From assembly GCF_023101685.1 (NCBI RefSeq), contig NZ_CP082164.1:5890001-5954000 (forward strand): a stretch of DNA of 64,000 nt. The letters are read 5' to 3'. The notes beneath the pieces were generated by a model. It had not been told where the DNA came from, ran no database searches, and saw only the letters and a list, made by a program, of their open reading frames with translations. Below are positions 52,405 through 63,200 of the stretch, piece by piece. Position 1 is the stretch's first letter. Every line of letters starts with the position of its first letter. The DNA is from Bradyrhizobium sp. 186 (GTDB lineage: Bacteria; Pseudomonadota; Alphaproteobacteria; Rhizobiales; Xanthobacteraceae). The translations under genes were made by a program, and so were the position numbers.

Positions 52405-54525
<2,121 letters not shown>

Positions 54526-54605
54526 GTGATTTTTTGCCTCAGATCCTTGATGAACGTACCCCCGGCGCCTTTGTTTTCCGTCGTGCGGTGCGGCGCCTTT
54601 ATGTT

Positions 54606-54644
54606 GAACAGGGCCGCCCCTTGCCCGAAGGGGCGGCCCTGTTC
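54606..54644 (-). terminator. Long hairpin between hppA and thiL
   Basis: A perfect 17-bp stem, GAACAGGGCCGCCCCTT and its complement, around a 5-base loop. It lies between the thiL stop and the hppA start. Without a T run it may be a terminator for the glyA-thiL series or a structured leader of hppA. Confidence 0.65.
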
Positions 54645-54749
54645 GGTCACAAGCTTGCCAAAATCAGAATGCGGGTGCAACGCCGTAAGCAGCCGAAAAA
54701 GCCGATCTCGGCAGGTATTTAGGACGCGAGCGCCGGTTTTGAAGAATTT

Positions 54750-55748
54750 TTAGAAGTGGCTGTACGAGAGCCGCTTCAAGGCCAGTTCCCTGCCCTGCCC
54801 ATCCAGGAAGCGCGGCCGCTCACGGCCCTCGACGATCATGCCGATCGCCGTAACGCCGATACCCGCCGCCCGCCCCGCGGCAATCAGCGCATCGCTTTGC
54901 GCCGCCGGCACGGTGCAAAGCACCTCATAGTCGTCGCCCCCGGCCAGCAATGTCTCAACGCAAACGGCGTCGCGCACAACGAGGCCGGCGGCGGCCGCCG
55001 AGAGCGGCACGCTCGCCACGTCGATGGCGGCTGAGACGCCTGATGCCGCACAGAGCTTTGTCAGATCCCCGGCGAGCCCGTCGGAAACATCCATCGCAGC
55101 CGTTGCATAGTCACGCACGGCCTGCGCCAACGCATTGCGCGGCCGCGGCACGCGATAGCGATCGATCAGGTAGTCCTGCGCAGCGCGATCCTGTGCGAGC
55201 GCGGCCGCTACCGCGCCGCCCGTGAGCACGTCGAGACCGAGGGCCGCGTCACCGATCGTCCCCGTCACCAGGATACGATCGCCCGGCTTCGCGCCGGTGC
55301 GGCCGACCATCCGCCCTTGCGGTACGCGACCGAAGGCGGTGATCGAGACCATCTGCGGCCCCGGCGTCGATACCGTGTCGCCACCGAGCAGCGGACAGGC
55401 GAAGGTTTTCGCGTCCTCGCCCAGCGCATCCGCGAACGGCCTGAGCCAGGCATCCTCCCTGCTGCGCAGCGCCAGCGTCAGCACGAAGCCGGCAGGCACA
55501 GCGCCCTTGGCGGCGAGATCGGACAGGTTCACCCGCAGCGCCTTGCGCGCAATGGTGTCGGGCGGATCACCGGCAAGATAATGCACGCCCTCGACCACGG
55601 CGTCGGTGGTGACGACGATGTCCTCGCCGAGCGATTGCAGGATGGCGGCGTCGTCGACCAGCCCCAACGCGCCGGGATCGGTCGCCAGCGGCATGAAATA
55701 GCGCGCGATGAGGGAATCTTCGCCGGAGGGATTGTGAGGGTTTGACAT
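54750..55748 (-). CDS. thiL: Thiamine-monophosphate kinase
   Basis: 332 residues from ATG at 55748 (MSNPHNPSGEDSLIARYFMP). DDAAIL and VVTTDAVVEGVHYLAGDPPD bind Mg-ATP and substrate; LLGGDTVSTPGPQ, AMDVSDGLAGDLTKLC and LLAGGDDYEVLCTVP are the remaining AIR-synthase-type motifs. It phosphorylates thiamine phosphate to thiamine pyrophosphate. It follows nusB across a spacer that contains a dispersed repeat, so it may have its own promoter. Confidence 0.97.
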   Translation of the reverse strand: MSNPHNPSGEDSLIARYFMPLATDPGALGLVDDAAILQSLGEDIVVTTDAVVEGVHYLAGDPPDTIARKALRVNLSDLAAKGAVPAGFVLTLALRSREDAWLRPFADALGEDAKTFACPLLGGDTVSTPGPQMVSITAFGRVPQGRMVGRTGAKPGDRILVTGTIGDAALGLDVLTGGAVAAALAQDRAAQDYLIDRYRVPRPRNALAQAVRDYATAAMDVSDGLAGDLTKLCAASGVSAAIDVASVPLSAAAAGLVVRDAVCVETLLAGGDDYEVLCTVPAAQSDALIAAGRAAGIGVTAIGMIVEGRERPRFLDGQGRELALKRLSYSHF

Positions 55749-55761
55749 CGCTTAACCCCAA

Positions 55762-55912
55762 ACTCCGCTGTCATCGTCCGGCTTGACCGGGCGATCCAGT
55801 ATTCCAGAGACGGTCGAGTCAGATCGATAGGCTGCGGCGTACTGGATGCCCCGCCGGAGCCTGTCATCGGGCTCGCCGAAGGCGAGACCCGGTGGCGGGG
55901 CATGACAGGCGA
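55762..55912. repeat. Bradyrhizobium-type intergenic repeat
   Basis: The spacer between nusB and thiL has the pattern TGTCATCGTCCGGCTTGACC, GGGCGATCCAGTATTCCAGAG, GGCTGCGGCGTACTGGATGC, CCCGCCGG, then AAGGCGAGACCCGGTGGCGG GGCATGACAG. The two halves are imperfect complements and can fold into a long hairpin. I recall many copies in Bradyrhizobium genomes; the copy number cannot be tested here. Confidence 0.7.
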
Positions 55913-55956
55913 ATATGGGGCAGCCGCATCGCATCACTTCACCGCCCTCGCGGAAC

Positions 55957-56454
55957 CTACCCCCGCCCGAACTCGTCACCGCGAAACTGGCGGCCGATCT
56001 GGTCGAGCACCGCATTCACCATGCCGGTCTCCTCACGGTCGACGAAGGCGTTGGCGACGTCGACGTATTCGGACACGACGACGCGGCCCGGCACGTCCTT
56101 GCGGTGCTCCAGCTCGTAGGCTCCGGCCCGCAGCACCGCGCGCAAAATCGCTTCGATGCGTTTCAACGGCCAGCCCTTCGACAGCGCCTCGTCGATCAGG
56201 GGATCGAGCTTCTTCTGGTCGCGCACGACGCCCGAAACGACGTCGCGGAAGAACGCGGCTTCCGCCGGCAGATACGTGTCGCCCTCGACCTCATTGCCGA
56301 GCCAATGGCTCTCAAACTCTGCAAAAATGTCGTTGATGCCGGCACCGGCGATGTCCATCTGGTAGAGCGCCTGCACGGCGGCGAGCCGCGCGGCACCGCG
56401 CCGGTTCGCTTTCTTCTCTGTGCCAGCGGGCGGCTTTTTGCTGTGATCGACCAT
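55957..56454 (-). CDS. nusB: Transcription antitermination factor NusB
   Basis: 165 residues from ATG at 56454 (MVDHSKKPPAGTEKKANRRG); the TTG two codons earlier is in the ribH overlap. NusB helices: AARLAAVQALYQMDIAGAGI, then FFRDVVSGVVRDQKKLDPLI, RIEAILRAVLRAGAYELEHR, VPGRVVVSEYVDVANAFVDR, MVNAVLDQIGRQF. It binds boxA RNA with NusE in ribosomal antitermination. It starts two bases after the ribH stop, in the conserved ribH-nusB pair. Confidence 0.97.
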   Translation of the reverse strand: MVDHSKKPPAGTEKKANRRGAARLAAVQALYQMDIAGAGINDIFAEFESHWLGNEVEGDTYLPAEAAFFRDVVSGVVRDQKKLDPLIDEALSKGWPLKRIEAILRAVLRAGAYELEHRKDVPGRVVVSEYVDVANAFVDREETGMVNAVLDQIGRQFRGDEFGRG

Positions 56455-56456
56455 GA

Positions 56457-56948
56457 TCAAGCCCGCGCCAGTCGGTGCTTGATGCGCAGCATCGCAATCG
56501 CGGCGCGCGCGGCATCGCCGCCCTTGTTGAGTTCGCTGGCACGAGCCCGCGCCCAGGCCTGCGCCTCGGTGTTGACGGTGAGGATGCCGTTGCCGAGCGG
56601 CAGCTTGCGCGATACCGCAAGGTCCATCAGCGCGCGGGAGGATTCCTGCGAGACGATCTCGAAATGGATGGTGTCGCCGCGGATCACGCAGCCGAGCGCA
56701 ATCGCGGCGTCATAGGGCTTGCCGTTGGCCGCCGCGGCATCGACCGCGATAGCCACCGCCGCCGGAATCTCAAGCGCGCCGGGAACCGTGATGACGTCGT
56801 GCGTCAGGCCGGCCGCCTTCAGCTCGGCCACCGCCCCATCCAGCAGCGCGTCCTGGAGGTCGTCATAGAACCGCGCCTCGACAATCAGCGCGCGCGCGCC
56901 GGCAATGTCGGTCTGGTCCTTCAGGGGTGCGCGCCGCGCGTCTGCCAT
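56457..56948 (-). CDS. ribH: 6,7-dimethyl-8-ribityllumazine synthase
   Basis: 163 residues from ATG at 56948. [80 protein letters not shown] and [15 protein letters not shown] are the lumazine synthase signatures. It makes the penultimate precursor of riboflavin. It is separated from ribE by a dispersed repeat rather than directly joined, but lies in the same series. Confidence 0.97.
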   Translation of the reverse strand: MADARRAPLKDQTDIAGARALIVEARFYDDLQDALLDGAVAELKAAGLTHDVITVPGALEIPAAVAIAVDAAAANGKPYDAAIALGCVIRGDTIHFEIVSQESSRALMDLAVSRKLPLGNGILTVNTEAQAWARARASELNKGGDAARAAIAMLRIKHRLARA

Positions 56949-57024
56949 CGTTCAATCCGTTTCACAGGGTAGGCGCGGTATGTAGTCGCCGCGAGCCGGT
57001 AAGCCAAGTTCAAAGAGATTGTCA

Positions 57025-57090
57025 TTCCGGGATGGCGCGCAAGCGCCAGACCCGGAATCTCGAGATTCCGGGTACGCCCCGGAATGACGG
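57025..57090. repeat. Dispersed palindromic repeat between ribE and ribH
   Basis: ATTCCGGGATGGCGCGCAAG, CGCCAGACCCGGAATCTCGA, GATTCCGGGTACGCCCCGGA ATGACG: CCCGGAATCTCGAGATTCCGGG (57054-57072 area) is a palindrome centred on CTCGAG, and the outer CATTCCGGG pairs with CCCCGGAATG. This is a common intergenic form in Bradyrhizobium, as I recall. Confidence 0.7.
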
Positions 57091-57098
57091 CTGCGCCG

Positions 57099-57707
57099 TC
57101 ACTTCATTTCCGTCAGCCGCGCCGCGTAGCGGGCCATCAGATCGACCTCGATATTGACCTCGCCGCCAACCTTCCAGCCGCTCAGCATGGTCACGTTCAG
57201 AGTATGCGGGATGATCAGCACCGAAAAGGTCGCGTCCGCAACCGTATTGACGGTCAGCGACACACCGTCGAGCGTGATCGAGCCCTTGGTGGCGATGAAC
57301 CGCGCCAGCTCCTGCGTCGTGCTGAACTCGAACCGCGCCATGTCCGGCAGATCCTCGCGGCTGACGATGGTCGCGATCCCGTCGGCATGGCCGGCGACGA
57401 TATGGCCGCCGAGTTCGTCGCCGATCTTCAGCGCGCGCTCGAGGTTGAGCCTGGTGTCGACCTTCCAATGTCTTGCGGTGGTCAGCGCCAGCGTCTCGGC
57501 CGCAGCATCGACGTCGAACCAGGATTTACCGGCTTCGACACCGGAGGCCACGACGGTCAGGCAGACGCCGTTGCAGGCAATGGAAGCGCCATCGGCGATG
57601 GTCGCGCGATCGTAGCGGCAGGCAATGCGCAGACGATGCAGCTGCCCCTGCGCCGTCGGCGTCAGGCTGACGATCTCGCCAATATCGGTGACAATGCCGG
57701 TGAACAT
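57099..57707 (-). CDS. ribE: Riboflavin synthase, alpha subunit
   Basis: 202 residues from ATG at 57707: MFTGIVTDIGEIVSLTPTAQ. Two lumazine-binding repeats are visible: DGASIACNGVCLTVVAS with GGHIVAGHADG, and KGSITLDGVSLTVNTVAD with the second half. It dismutates two lumazines to riboflavin. The upstream frame to 57914 is out of phase with ribD and is not part of the protein. It follows ribD by a one-base gap. Confidence 0.97.
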   Translation of the reverse strand: MFTGIVTDIGEIVSLTPTAQGQLHRLRIACRYDRATIADGASIACNGVCLTVVASGVEAGKSWFDVDAAAETLALTTARHWKVDTRLNLERALKIGDELGGHIVAGHADGIATIVSREDLPDMARFEFSTTQELARFIATKGSITLDGVSLTVNTVADATFSVLIIPHTLNVTMLSGWKVGGEVNIEVDLMARYAARLTEMK

Positions 57708-57708
57708 G

Positions 57709-58857
57709 TTAGGCGCGCTCGTAGATGGTGAGAGTATCGTGGTTGAATGTCTCGCTAGCATGAACGCGGAAGGCCTGCGACTGCGTGATTTTCGACAGGG
57801 GCAATGCATCGAGCGCATCCACGCCGTCACTGCCCACCTCTTTCGCTCCACGGAACAGCCATATCTCGTCAACCAAGTCGGCGGCCACGAATGATGCCGC
57901 AACGCGGCTGCCACCCTCGACCATCAGCCGGGTGATACCCTTCTCGCCCAGCGCATGCAGCACGGCCGGAAGATCGAGTCTGGATGCGCTCCCCTGCGGT
58001 ACGCGGATGACCTGCGCGCCGGCAGCGCCAAGCCGCGTTGCGGCCGCGGCTTCGGCGAGCTCAGAACCCACCACCCAGAGCGGCGTCTCGCGCGCAAAAT
58101 GCACGAGCTGGCTCGATGCCGGAATGCGAAGGCTCCGGTCGAGCACCACACGCACCGGCGAGCGCGCCGCCATACCCGGCAGGCGGCAGGTGAGCTGCGG
58201 ATCGTCCGCCAGCACCGTGCCGATGCCGACCAGGATGGCATCGCTCTGCGCGCGCAACAGATGCACGCGATCGCGCGCGGCTTCACCGGTAATCGCAACC
58301 GGCTTGCCGGCGGCGGCGCCGATCTTGCCGTCGGGCGAGACCGCGAGCTTCAGGATCACGTGCGGGCGCTTGTCGCGGACACGGCGGAAATGCCCGGCGT
58401 GGTCAAAAGCGGCGTCCGACGCGCACAGGCCCACATCCACCGTGATGCCGGCGGCGCGCAACCTCGCATGGCCCTGGCCCGCGACTTCCGGATTGGGATC
58501 CTCGATCGCCGTCACTACCCGCGTGATGCCGGCTGCGATCACCGCATTCGCGCAAGGCGGCGACTTGCCGAAATGCGAGCACGGCTCCAGCGTGACGTAG
58601 AGCGTGGCGCCGCGCGCCGCCTCGCCGGCCCGCCGCAGCGCCTCAGGCTCTGCATGCGGGCGACCACCTGCTTGCGTCCAGCCGCGGCCGACGATCACCC
58701 CGTCCTTGACGATGACGGCACCGACGGCCGGATTGGGCCAGGTGCGCCCCTGCCCGCGGCGGCCGAGTGCCAGCGCAAGCTGCATGAAACGGCGATCGGC
58801 GTCCTTGGACTCGCGGGCCTTCTGCGCAAACTGATCTTCCAGGATGCGGAAGATCAT
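57709..58857 (-). CDS. ribD: Bifunctional riboflavin deaminase/reductase
   Basis: 382 residues from ATG at 58857, overlapping the nrdR stop by ATGA. The N-terminal deaminase zinc site is [17 protein letters not shown] and [29 protein letters not shown] precedes it. The C-terminal reductase has [44 protein letters not shown] and [18 protein letters not shown]. An N-terminal extension of about 20 residues ([20 protein letters not shown]) precedes the domain. It catalyses the second and third steps of riboflavin synthesis. Confidence 0.97.
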   Translation of the reverse strand: MIFRILEDQFAQKARESKDADRRFMQLALALGRRGQGRTWPNPAVGAVIVKDGVIVGRGWTQAGGRPHAEPEALRRAGEAARGATLYVTLEPCSHFGKSPPCANAVIAAGITRVVTAIEDPNPEVAGQGHARLRAAGITVDVGLCASDAAFDHAGHFRRVRDKRPHVILKLAVSPDGKIGAAAGKPVAITGEAARDRVHLLRAQSDAILVGIGTVLADDPQLTCRLPGMAARSPVRVVLDRSLRIPASSQLVHFARETPLWVVGSELAEAAAATRLGAAGAQVIRVPQGSASRLDLPAVLHALGEKGITRLMVEGGSRVAASFVAADLVDEIWLFRGAKEVGSDGVDALDALPLSKITQSQAFRVHASETFNHDTLTIYERA

Positions 58858-59336
58858 TTGCGGATCGCCGCGAGCCGCGCTTCCTCCTCACCCGAGAGCT
58901 CGCCGAGCACGTCGGCGAAATCCTTGGCCTCGCGGAAATTTCGGTAGACCGAGGCGAAGCGCACATAGGCAACGTCGTCGAGCGTGCGCAGATGCTCCAT
59001 CACGGTCTCGCCGATCACCTCGGAGGAGATTTCGGCCTCGCCGCCGGTCTCCAGCTCGCGCACGATGGTGGAGACCATCTTCTCGACCCGCTCCGGCTCG
59101 ACCTGCCGTTTGCGCAGCGAGACCTGCACCGAGCGCATCAGCTTGTCGCGGTCGAACGGCACGCGCCGGCCGTTGCGCTTGATCACGGTGAGCTCGCGCA
59201 ACTGCACGCGCTCAAAGGTCGTAAAGCGGAAATTGCAGGCGACGCACACGCGCCGCCTGCGGATCACGGAAGAGTCCTCGGTCGGACGCGAGTCCTTTAC
59301 CTGCGTATCGAGACTGTTGCAGTTCGGGCAGCGCAT
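58854..59336 (-). CDS. nrdR: Transcriptional repressor NrdR
   Basis: 160 residues from ATG at 59336: [60 protein letters not shown]. The four-cysteine zinc ribbon is followed by an ATP-cone ([20 protein letters not shown]). It represses ribonucleotide reductase genes in response to dATP/ATP. Found between glyA and ribD, as in S. meliloti and other Rhizobiales. Only 15 bases separate it from glyA, so it is in the same operon. Confidence 0.97.
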   Translation of the reverse strand: MRCPNCNSLDTQVKDSRPTEDSSVIRRRRVCVACNFRFTTFERVQLRELTVIKRNGRRVPFDRDKLMRSVQVSLRKRQVEPERVEKMVSTIVRELETGGEAEISSEVIGETVMEHLRTLDDVAYVRFASVYRNFREAKDFADVLGELSGEEEARLAAIRK

Positions 59337-59351
59337 CCGTTTGCCTTGACC

Positions 59352-60650
59352 TTACTGGTAGATCGGAAACCGATCGGTGAGCGCCTTGACCCGTTCCTTG
59401 ATCGCGGCCTCGACCAGCGGCGCCTTGCCGTCGGAGGATTGTGCGATCGCGTTCAAAACCTCGGCGATCATGCCGCCGACTTGCTGGAATTCAGCGACGC
59501 CGAAGCCGCGCGTGGTCGCTGCCGGCGTGCCCAGCCGCAGGCCCGAGGTAACGAAGGGGGTTTCGGGGTCGAAGGGAATGCCGTTCTTGTTACAGGTGAT
59601 GGCCGCGCGGACCAGCGCCTTCTCCGACACGTTGCCCTTCAGGCCCTTCGGCCGGAGATCGACCAGCATCAAATGGTTGTCGGTGCCGCCGGAGACGATA
59701 TCGAACCCGTGGCTCTTCAGCGTCTCGGCCAGCGCCTTGGCGTTCTCAACGACATTCTTGGCGTAGATCTTGAAATCCGGACGCAGCGCCTCGCCGAAGG
59801 CGACTGCCTTGGCCGCGATCACATGCATCAGCGGCCCGCCCTGGAGACCGGGGAAGATCGCCGAGTTGAGCTTCTTTGTCAGCGTCTCGTCATTCCACAG
59901 CATCAGGCCGCCGCGCGGACCGCGCAGCGACTTGTGGGTCGTCGTGGTCGTGACGTGCGCATACGGCACGGGCGAGGCATGCACGCCGCCGGCGACGAGG
60001 CCCGCGAAATGCGCCATGTCCACCAACAGATAAGCACCGACGCTATCCGCGATCTCGCGGAAACGCTTGAAGTCCCAGGCCCGCGAATAGGCCGAGCCGC
60101 CGGCGATGATCAGCTTCGGCTTGACCTGCTCGGCCTGCTTGGCCACCGCGTCCATGTCGATGATCTGGTCCTCACGGCGCACGGTGTAGTGCGCAGCCTT
60201 GAACCACTTGCCGCTCATGTTGACGGGGGAGCCGTGGGTGAGATGGCCGCCGGCCGAAAGGTCGAGGCCCATGAAGGTGTCGCCGGGCTGGAGCAGCGCC
60301 AGGAATACCGCCTGGTTCATCTGGCTGCCCGAGTTCGGCTGCACGTTGGCAAACTGCGCGCCGAACAGCTTCTTGGCGCGATCGATCGCGAGGTTCTCGG
60401 CAACGTCGACCCACTCGCAACCGCCGTAGTAGCGCGCGCCCGGATAGCCTTCCGCATATTTATTGGTCATCACCGAACCCTGCGCTTCCAGCACGGCACG
60501 GCTGACGATGTTCTCGGAGGCGATCAGCTCGACCTCATGGCGCTGCCGGCCGAGTTCGCCCTTGATCGCGGCTGCGATTTCCGGGTCGGCCTGGTCGAGC
60601 GCGGCGGTGAAAAACGAATCGGGCGCGGAGGCGGTTTTGGCGGACGTCAT
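59352..60650 (-). CDS. glyA: Serine hydroxymethyltransferase
   Basis: 432 residues from ATG at 60650. [55 protein letters not shown] and the PLP lysine in [16 protein letters not shown] (about residue 244) are diagnostic. The C-terminal [17 protein letters not shown] binds folate. It interconverts serine and glycine with tetrahydrofolate. It leads the series glyA-nrdR-ribD-ribE-ribH-nusB-thiL. Confidence 0.98.
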   Translation of the reverse strand: MTSAKTASAPDSFFTAALDQADPEIAAAIKGELGRQRHEVELIASENIVSRAVLEAQGSVMTNKYAEGYPGARYYGGCEWVDVAENLAIDRAKKLFGAQFANVQPNSGSQMNQAVFLALLQPGDTFMGLDLSAGGHLTHGSPVNMSGKWFKAAHYTVRREDQIIDMDAVAKQAEQVKPKLIIAGGSAYSRAWDFKRFREIADSVGAYLLVDMAHFAGLVAGGVHASPVPYAHVTTTTTHKSLRGPRGGLMLWNDETLTKKLNSAIFPGLQGGPLMHVIAAKAVAFGEALRPDFKIYAKNVVENAKALAETLKSHGFDIVSGGTDNHLMLVDLRPKGLKGNVSEKALVRAAITCNKNGIPFDPETPFVTSGLRLGTPAATTRGFGVAEFQQVGGMIAEVLNAIAQSSDGKAPLVEAAIKERVKALTDRFPIYQ

Positions 60651-60909
60651 CTTGCGAATATCTCCACCGCCGCAGCCTTTTGGCGGCTACGGGCGGACTA
60701 GTGTGGCGATCGGAAGCGGCGAGCGCGATCTACCACATCGCCCGCCCCCGGCCAAGCATTTGCGGGTCGGGCCTGATATTTATGCAAGATGTGGTGGGCT
60801 GGAGGATTCGGACGACCGGCGATCCTGTCGATCCGCCGGTAGCCATTGTCCAAGAAAGGTCCGCTTTGGACCTTAAATCCATGGGCGGCTAACTGTGACG
60901 ATGGACTCC

Positions 60910-61131
60910 TTACAGCCCGGTATACCCCGCCTTCACCGGGTCCACGCTGCCGTCGAGCTGGCGTAAATAGGTCAGGCCGCAGACCGTCAACCTGTGGGTG
61001 TCCTTCTCCCCGGCTTCCATCAACGTATTGAGGTAGTTGGTCACCTTGGCCCGTGCCTCCGCGCTCGCCGCGGAGCTGCGGTTGGCGAGCAGGTCATAGG
61101 TCTGCATGATGCGGTCGATGGCAGCTTCCAT
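60910..61131 (-). CDS. Small hypothetical protein
   Basis: 73 residues from ATG at 61131 (MEAAIDRIMQTYDLLANRSS), with GAGGGTGAC upstream; an upstream TTG at 61176 is open but lacks a ribosome site. The protein is helical, ending DTHRLTVCGLTYLRQLDGSV, DPVKAGYTGL. I recall it as a conserved Bradyrhizobium orphan. It follows the protein at 61169 closely, and the two may be co-transcribed. Confidence 0.7.
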   Translation of the reverse strand: MEAAIDRIMQTYDLLANRSSAASAEARAKVTNYLNTLMEAGEKDTHRLTVCGLTYLRQLDGSVDPVKAGYTGL

Positions 61132-61168
61132 GTCACCCTCTGGTTCTTGCCGATTTTGGGAGTCGTGA

Positions 61169-61378
61169 TCAGGCAACCGCTTTAGCCTCGGACTGTGCCT
61201 CGAACCTGACGATGGCCTTGTTGGCCAGCCTGATCTTGTTGAACTCGCCGTGCTGGAGCAATTTAATCACGATCTCGAGCAGGCGCTCGTCGGTGACGAG
61301 AGTGTCGGGGATCGCGCCGGAGCGGCGAAGGTAGTTCGCGGCGATGGCATAGGCCTCGCTCACGAGTTCCACGTTCAT
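61169..61378 (-). CDS. Small hypothetical protein
   Basis: 69 residues from ATG at 61378: MNVELVSEAYAIAANYLRRS, GAIPDTLVTDERLLEIVIKL, LQHGEFNKIRLANKAIVRFE. The frame is open to 61405, but the start with MNVELV suits a short conserved protein better. All-helical apart from the last strand. It precedes the gene at 60910-61131. Known from Bradyrhizobium, function unknown. Confidence 0.7.
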   Translation of the reverse strand: MNVELVSEAYAIAANYLRRSGAIPDTLVTDERLLEIVIKLLQHGEFNKIRLANKAIVRFEAQSEAKAVA

Positions 61379-61606
61379 CGCCCCCAAGCCACGCTCGACC
61401 AGCATCGTCAGCCTCCGATCCGGAAGGGATAAGCGCCGAGCCGGGAACTCGTTCCGTACGGTTGGCGATTTTTTCGCAGCCGCGAAACGACAAACGCACC
61501 GGTCCGGGCAGAGCCGGGCCGGCGCGCTTGGGGAAGTTAGGCACGTTCGGAGAGGCTTGCCGGTCTTGTTGTGGGCCGGCTTGGCCTTGTCCCGTCGAAA
61601 AAGAAC

Positions 61607-62161
61607 TCAGAGACGATACAGGATCTGGTCGGTCCAGAACCGCTCGAGGCGGTGCAGCGACTTGTTGAGCGTGGAGAACTCCTCGCCCGAGATGCCGCCG
61701 ACCTGCTCCACCGTCTTGACGTGCTTCTGGTAGAGAGAGTCGACGATGCGGCGAACCTCCTGGCCTTGCGGCGTCAGGCGAATGCGCACCGAGCGGCGAT
61801 CCACGCGCGAGCGCTGATGATCAAGAAAGCCGAGCTCGACGAGCTTCTTCAGATTGTAGGAGACGTTGGAGCCGAGATAGTAGCCGCGCGTGCGCAGCTC
61901 GCCCGCGGTCAGCTCCTTGTCGCCGATGTTGTAGAGCAAGAGCGCCTGCACCGAGTTGATGTCGGCACGGCCACGACGATCGAACTCGTCTTTGATGACG
62001 TCGAGGAGACGGCGATGCAGCCGCTCCACCAGAGTCAAAGCTTCCAGATAGAGCGTCTGCACCGAACCCTGCTGGCCGGAGACGCGCTCTGCGGTATCTG
62101 CCGCAGTTGCGACGGCTTTCATCATGACACTTCCCCTGTTGTCGTTTTTATCGACACTCAT
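61607..62161 (-). CDS. ldtR: MarR-family regulator, LdtR-like
   Basis: 184 residues from ATG at 62161. The winged helix is RGRADINSVQALLLYNIGDK, ELTAGELRTRGYYLGSNVSY, NLKKLVELGFLDHQRSRVDR, RSVRIRLTPQGQEVRRIVDS, with a helical N-terminus that forms the dimer. Length, the GYYLGSNVSYNLKKL recognition helix and the location near glyA and hemB fit LdtR, known in Liberibacter and Sinorhizobium to control an L,D-transpeptidase and osmotic tolerance. An AT-rich stretch upstream (62200-62275) probably holds the promoter and operator. Confidence 0.82.
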   Translation of the reverse strand: MSVDKNDNRGSVMMKAVATAADTAERVSGQQGSVQTLYLEALTLVERLHRRLLDVIKDEFDRRGRADINSVQALLLYNIGDKELTAGELRTRGYYLGSNVSYNLKKLVELGFLDHQRSRVDRRSVRIRLTPQGQEVRRIVDSLYQKHVKTVEQVGGISGEEFSTLNKSLHRLERFWTDQILYRL

Positions 62162-62574
62162 TCGACGAAACTTGTGTCCCGTCTGATAGGTGCAACTTAA
62201 GGGGAACCGTTTGAAGATCAGCTTAAATAAGAGAATAAAGAGATCATGAATTTAAGACAGTGAATTGCTGATTAAACCTGTGCTGCAAGGGCTTTTCGCA
62301 ACCGTCTGTTGACCGTTGCAAGGTCCTGTTCACCCTCCGTCCGCCGCCTCTGTCGCATTCCAGCACAGGGCCGCCCCGTTTCGAAACGCGCGCGTAACAG
62401 CTGTGGCGGAATGCACGGAGTCAATGAAAAGTTACCGCAAATTTTAGGCAACCAGCGGTCAACCAAGCGCAGGTGAAACGTCCCGCGTCCCGGTTCTGCA
62501 ACGCATCACGCCGCAAGTGCGGCGCGCTGCGCTGCGTCCGGGGCACGAGAGGATTTGTGTGTCGAAAGCGTCGC
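62162..62574. promoter_or_regulatory. AT-rich control region upstream of ldtR
   Basis: About 410 bases without a supported gene. It includes 62210-62275, a low-GC segment (TTAAATAAGAGAATAAAGAG, GAATTTAAGACAGTGAATTG) strikingly unlike its surroundings, consistent with a promoter and MarR-type operator. No perfect palindrome was picked out by eye. Confidence 0.45.
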
Positions 62575-63078
62575 CTACGGCGGTCGCTCGCGGGCGGCCA
62601 TCCAGGCGAGCGCGAGATAGGCCGCGAGCATGAAGGCTTCCACGCCGACGACGACCAGGCTGCCGCCGTAGATTCCCGGGAACATCAATTCGATCACGGC
62701 CATCGACACCACGGTGGTCAGCCACACCACCGCGCCCCAAGGCGTTGCGAGCCACAGGCCGACGGCGGCGACAAGCTCGATCACGGCGAAGTAGATAGTC
62801 GAGGCCTGCCAAGCCATCGACTGGTTCTCGAACGCCTCGTCCTCGCCGCCGACGAAGCCCGTGACCTGCGCCCAGTGATAAAGGCCCTTCAGGATCGAGA
62901 GCAGCGCCATCAAGCGCAAAAACAGCACGAGACGGCGCGTCCAGACGTTGTCGTCGGACTCCGGGCGCTCCGACGAGATCGCCGCCACCGACATTGCGTT
63001 GTCTCTGGCATTGTCTCTGGCGGCGTCCCTGGCATTGGCGCTGTCGCGGGCCGCATCGCGGGTGGAGATCTCGGACAT
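62575..63078 (-). CDS. DUF6163 four-helix membrane protein
   Basis: 167 residues from ATG at 63078. The N-terminal 30 residues are a repeat-like, hydrophilic stretch (RDAARDSANARDAARDNARD) made by DNA repeats at 63000-63060. Four membrane segments follow: LVLFLRLMALLSILKGLYHW, STIYFAVIELVAAVGLWLAT, AVVWLTTVVSMAVIELMFPG and LVVVGVEAFMLAAYLALAWM. The core matches the DUF6163 family of Rhizobiales, located beside hemB and ldtR in other genomes; function unknown. It is divergent from hemB. Confidence 0.88.
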   Translation of the reverse strand: MSEISTRDAARDSANARDAARDNARDNAMSVAAISSERPESDDNVWTRRLVLFLRLMALLSILKGLYHWAQVTGFVGGEDEAFENQSMAWQASTIYFAVIELVAAVGLWLATPWGAVVWLTTVVSMAVIELMFPGIYGGSLVVVGVEAFMLAAYLALAWMAARERPP

Positions 63079-63200
63079 CCCCCCTTCTGGCTGCTTCGCC
63101 CCGCAAAATCAATCGCCTGCCATCCCTTGCGACAGGTCAAGCCGCGGTGACGGGAACAATGCGAGCTGGTATAAGAATAATTCCAGCCGGAGGAAGTGTA

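Noticed and set aside
56949..57098. FMN riboswitch upstream of ribH
   Set aside because: The spacer is a palindromic dispersed repeat; none of the conserved FMN element sequence is present there or before glyA.
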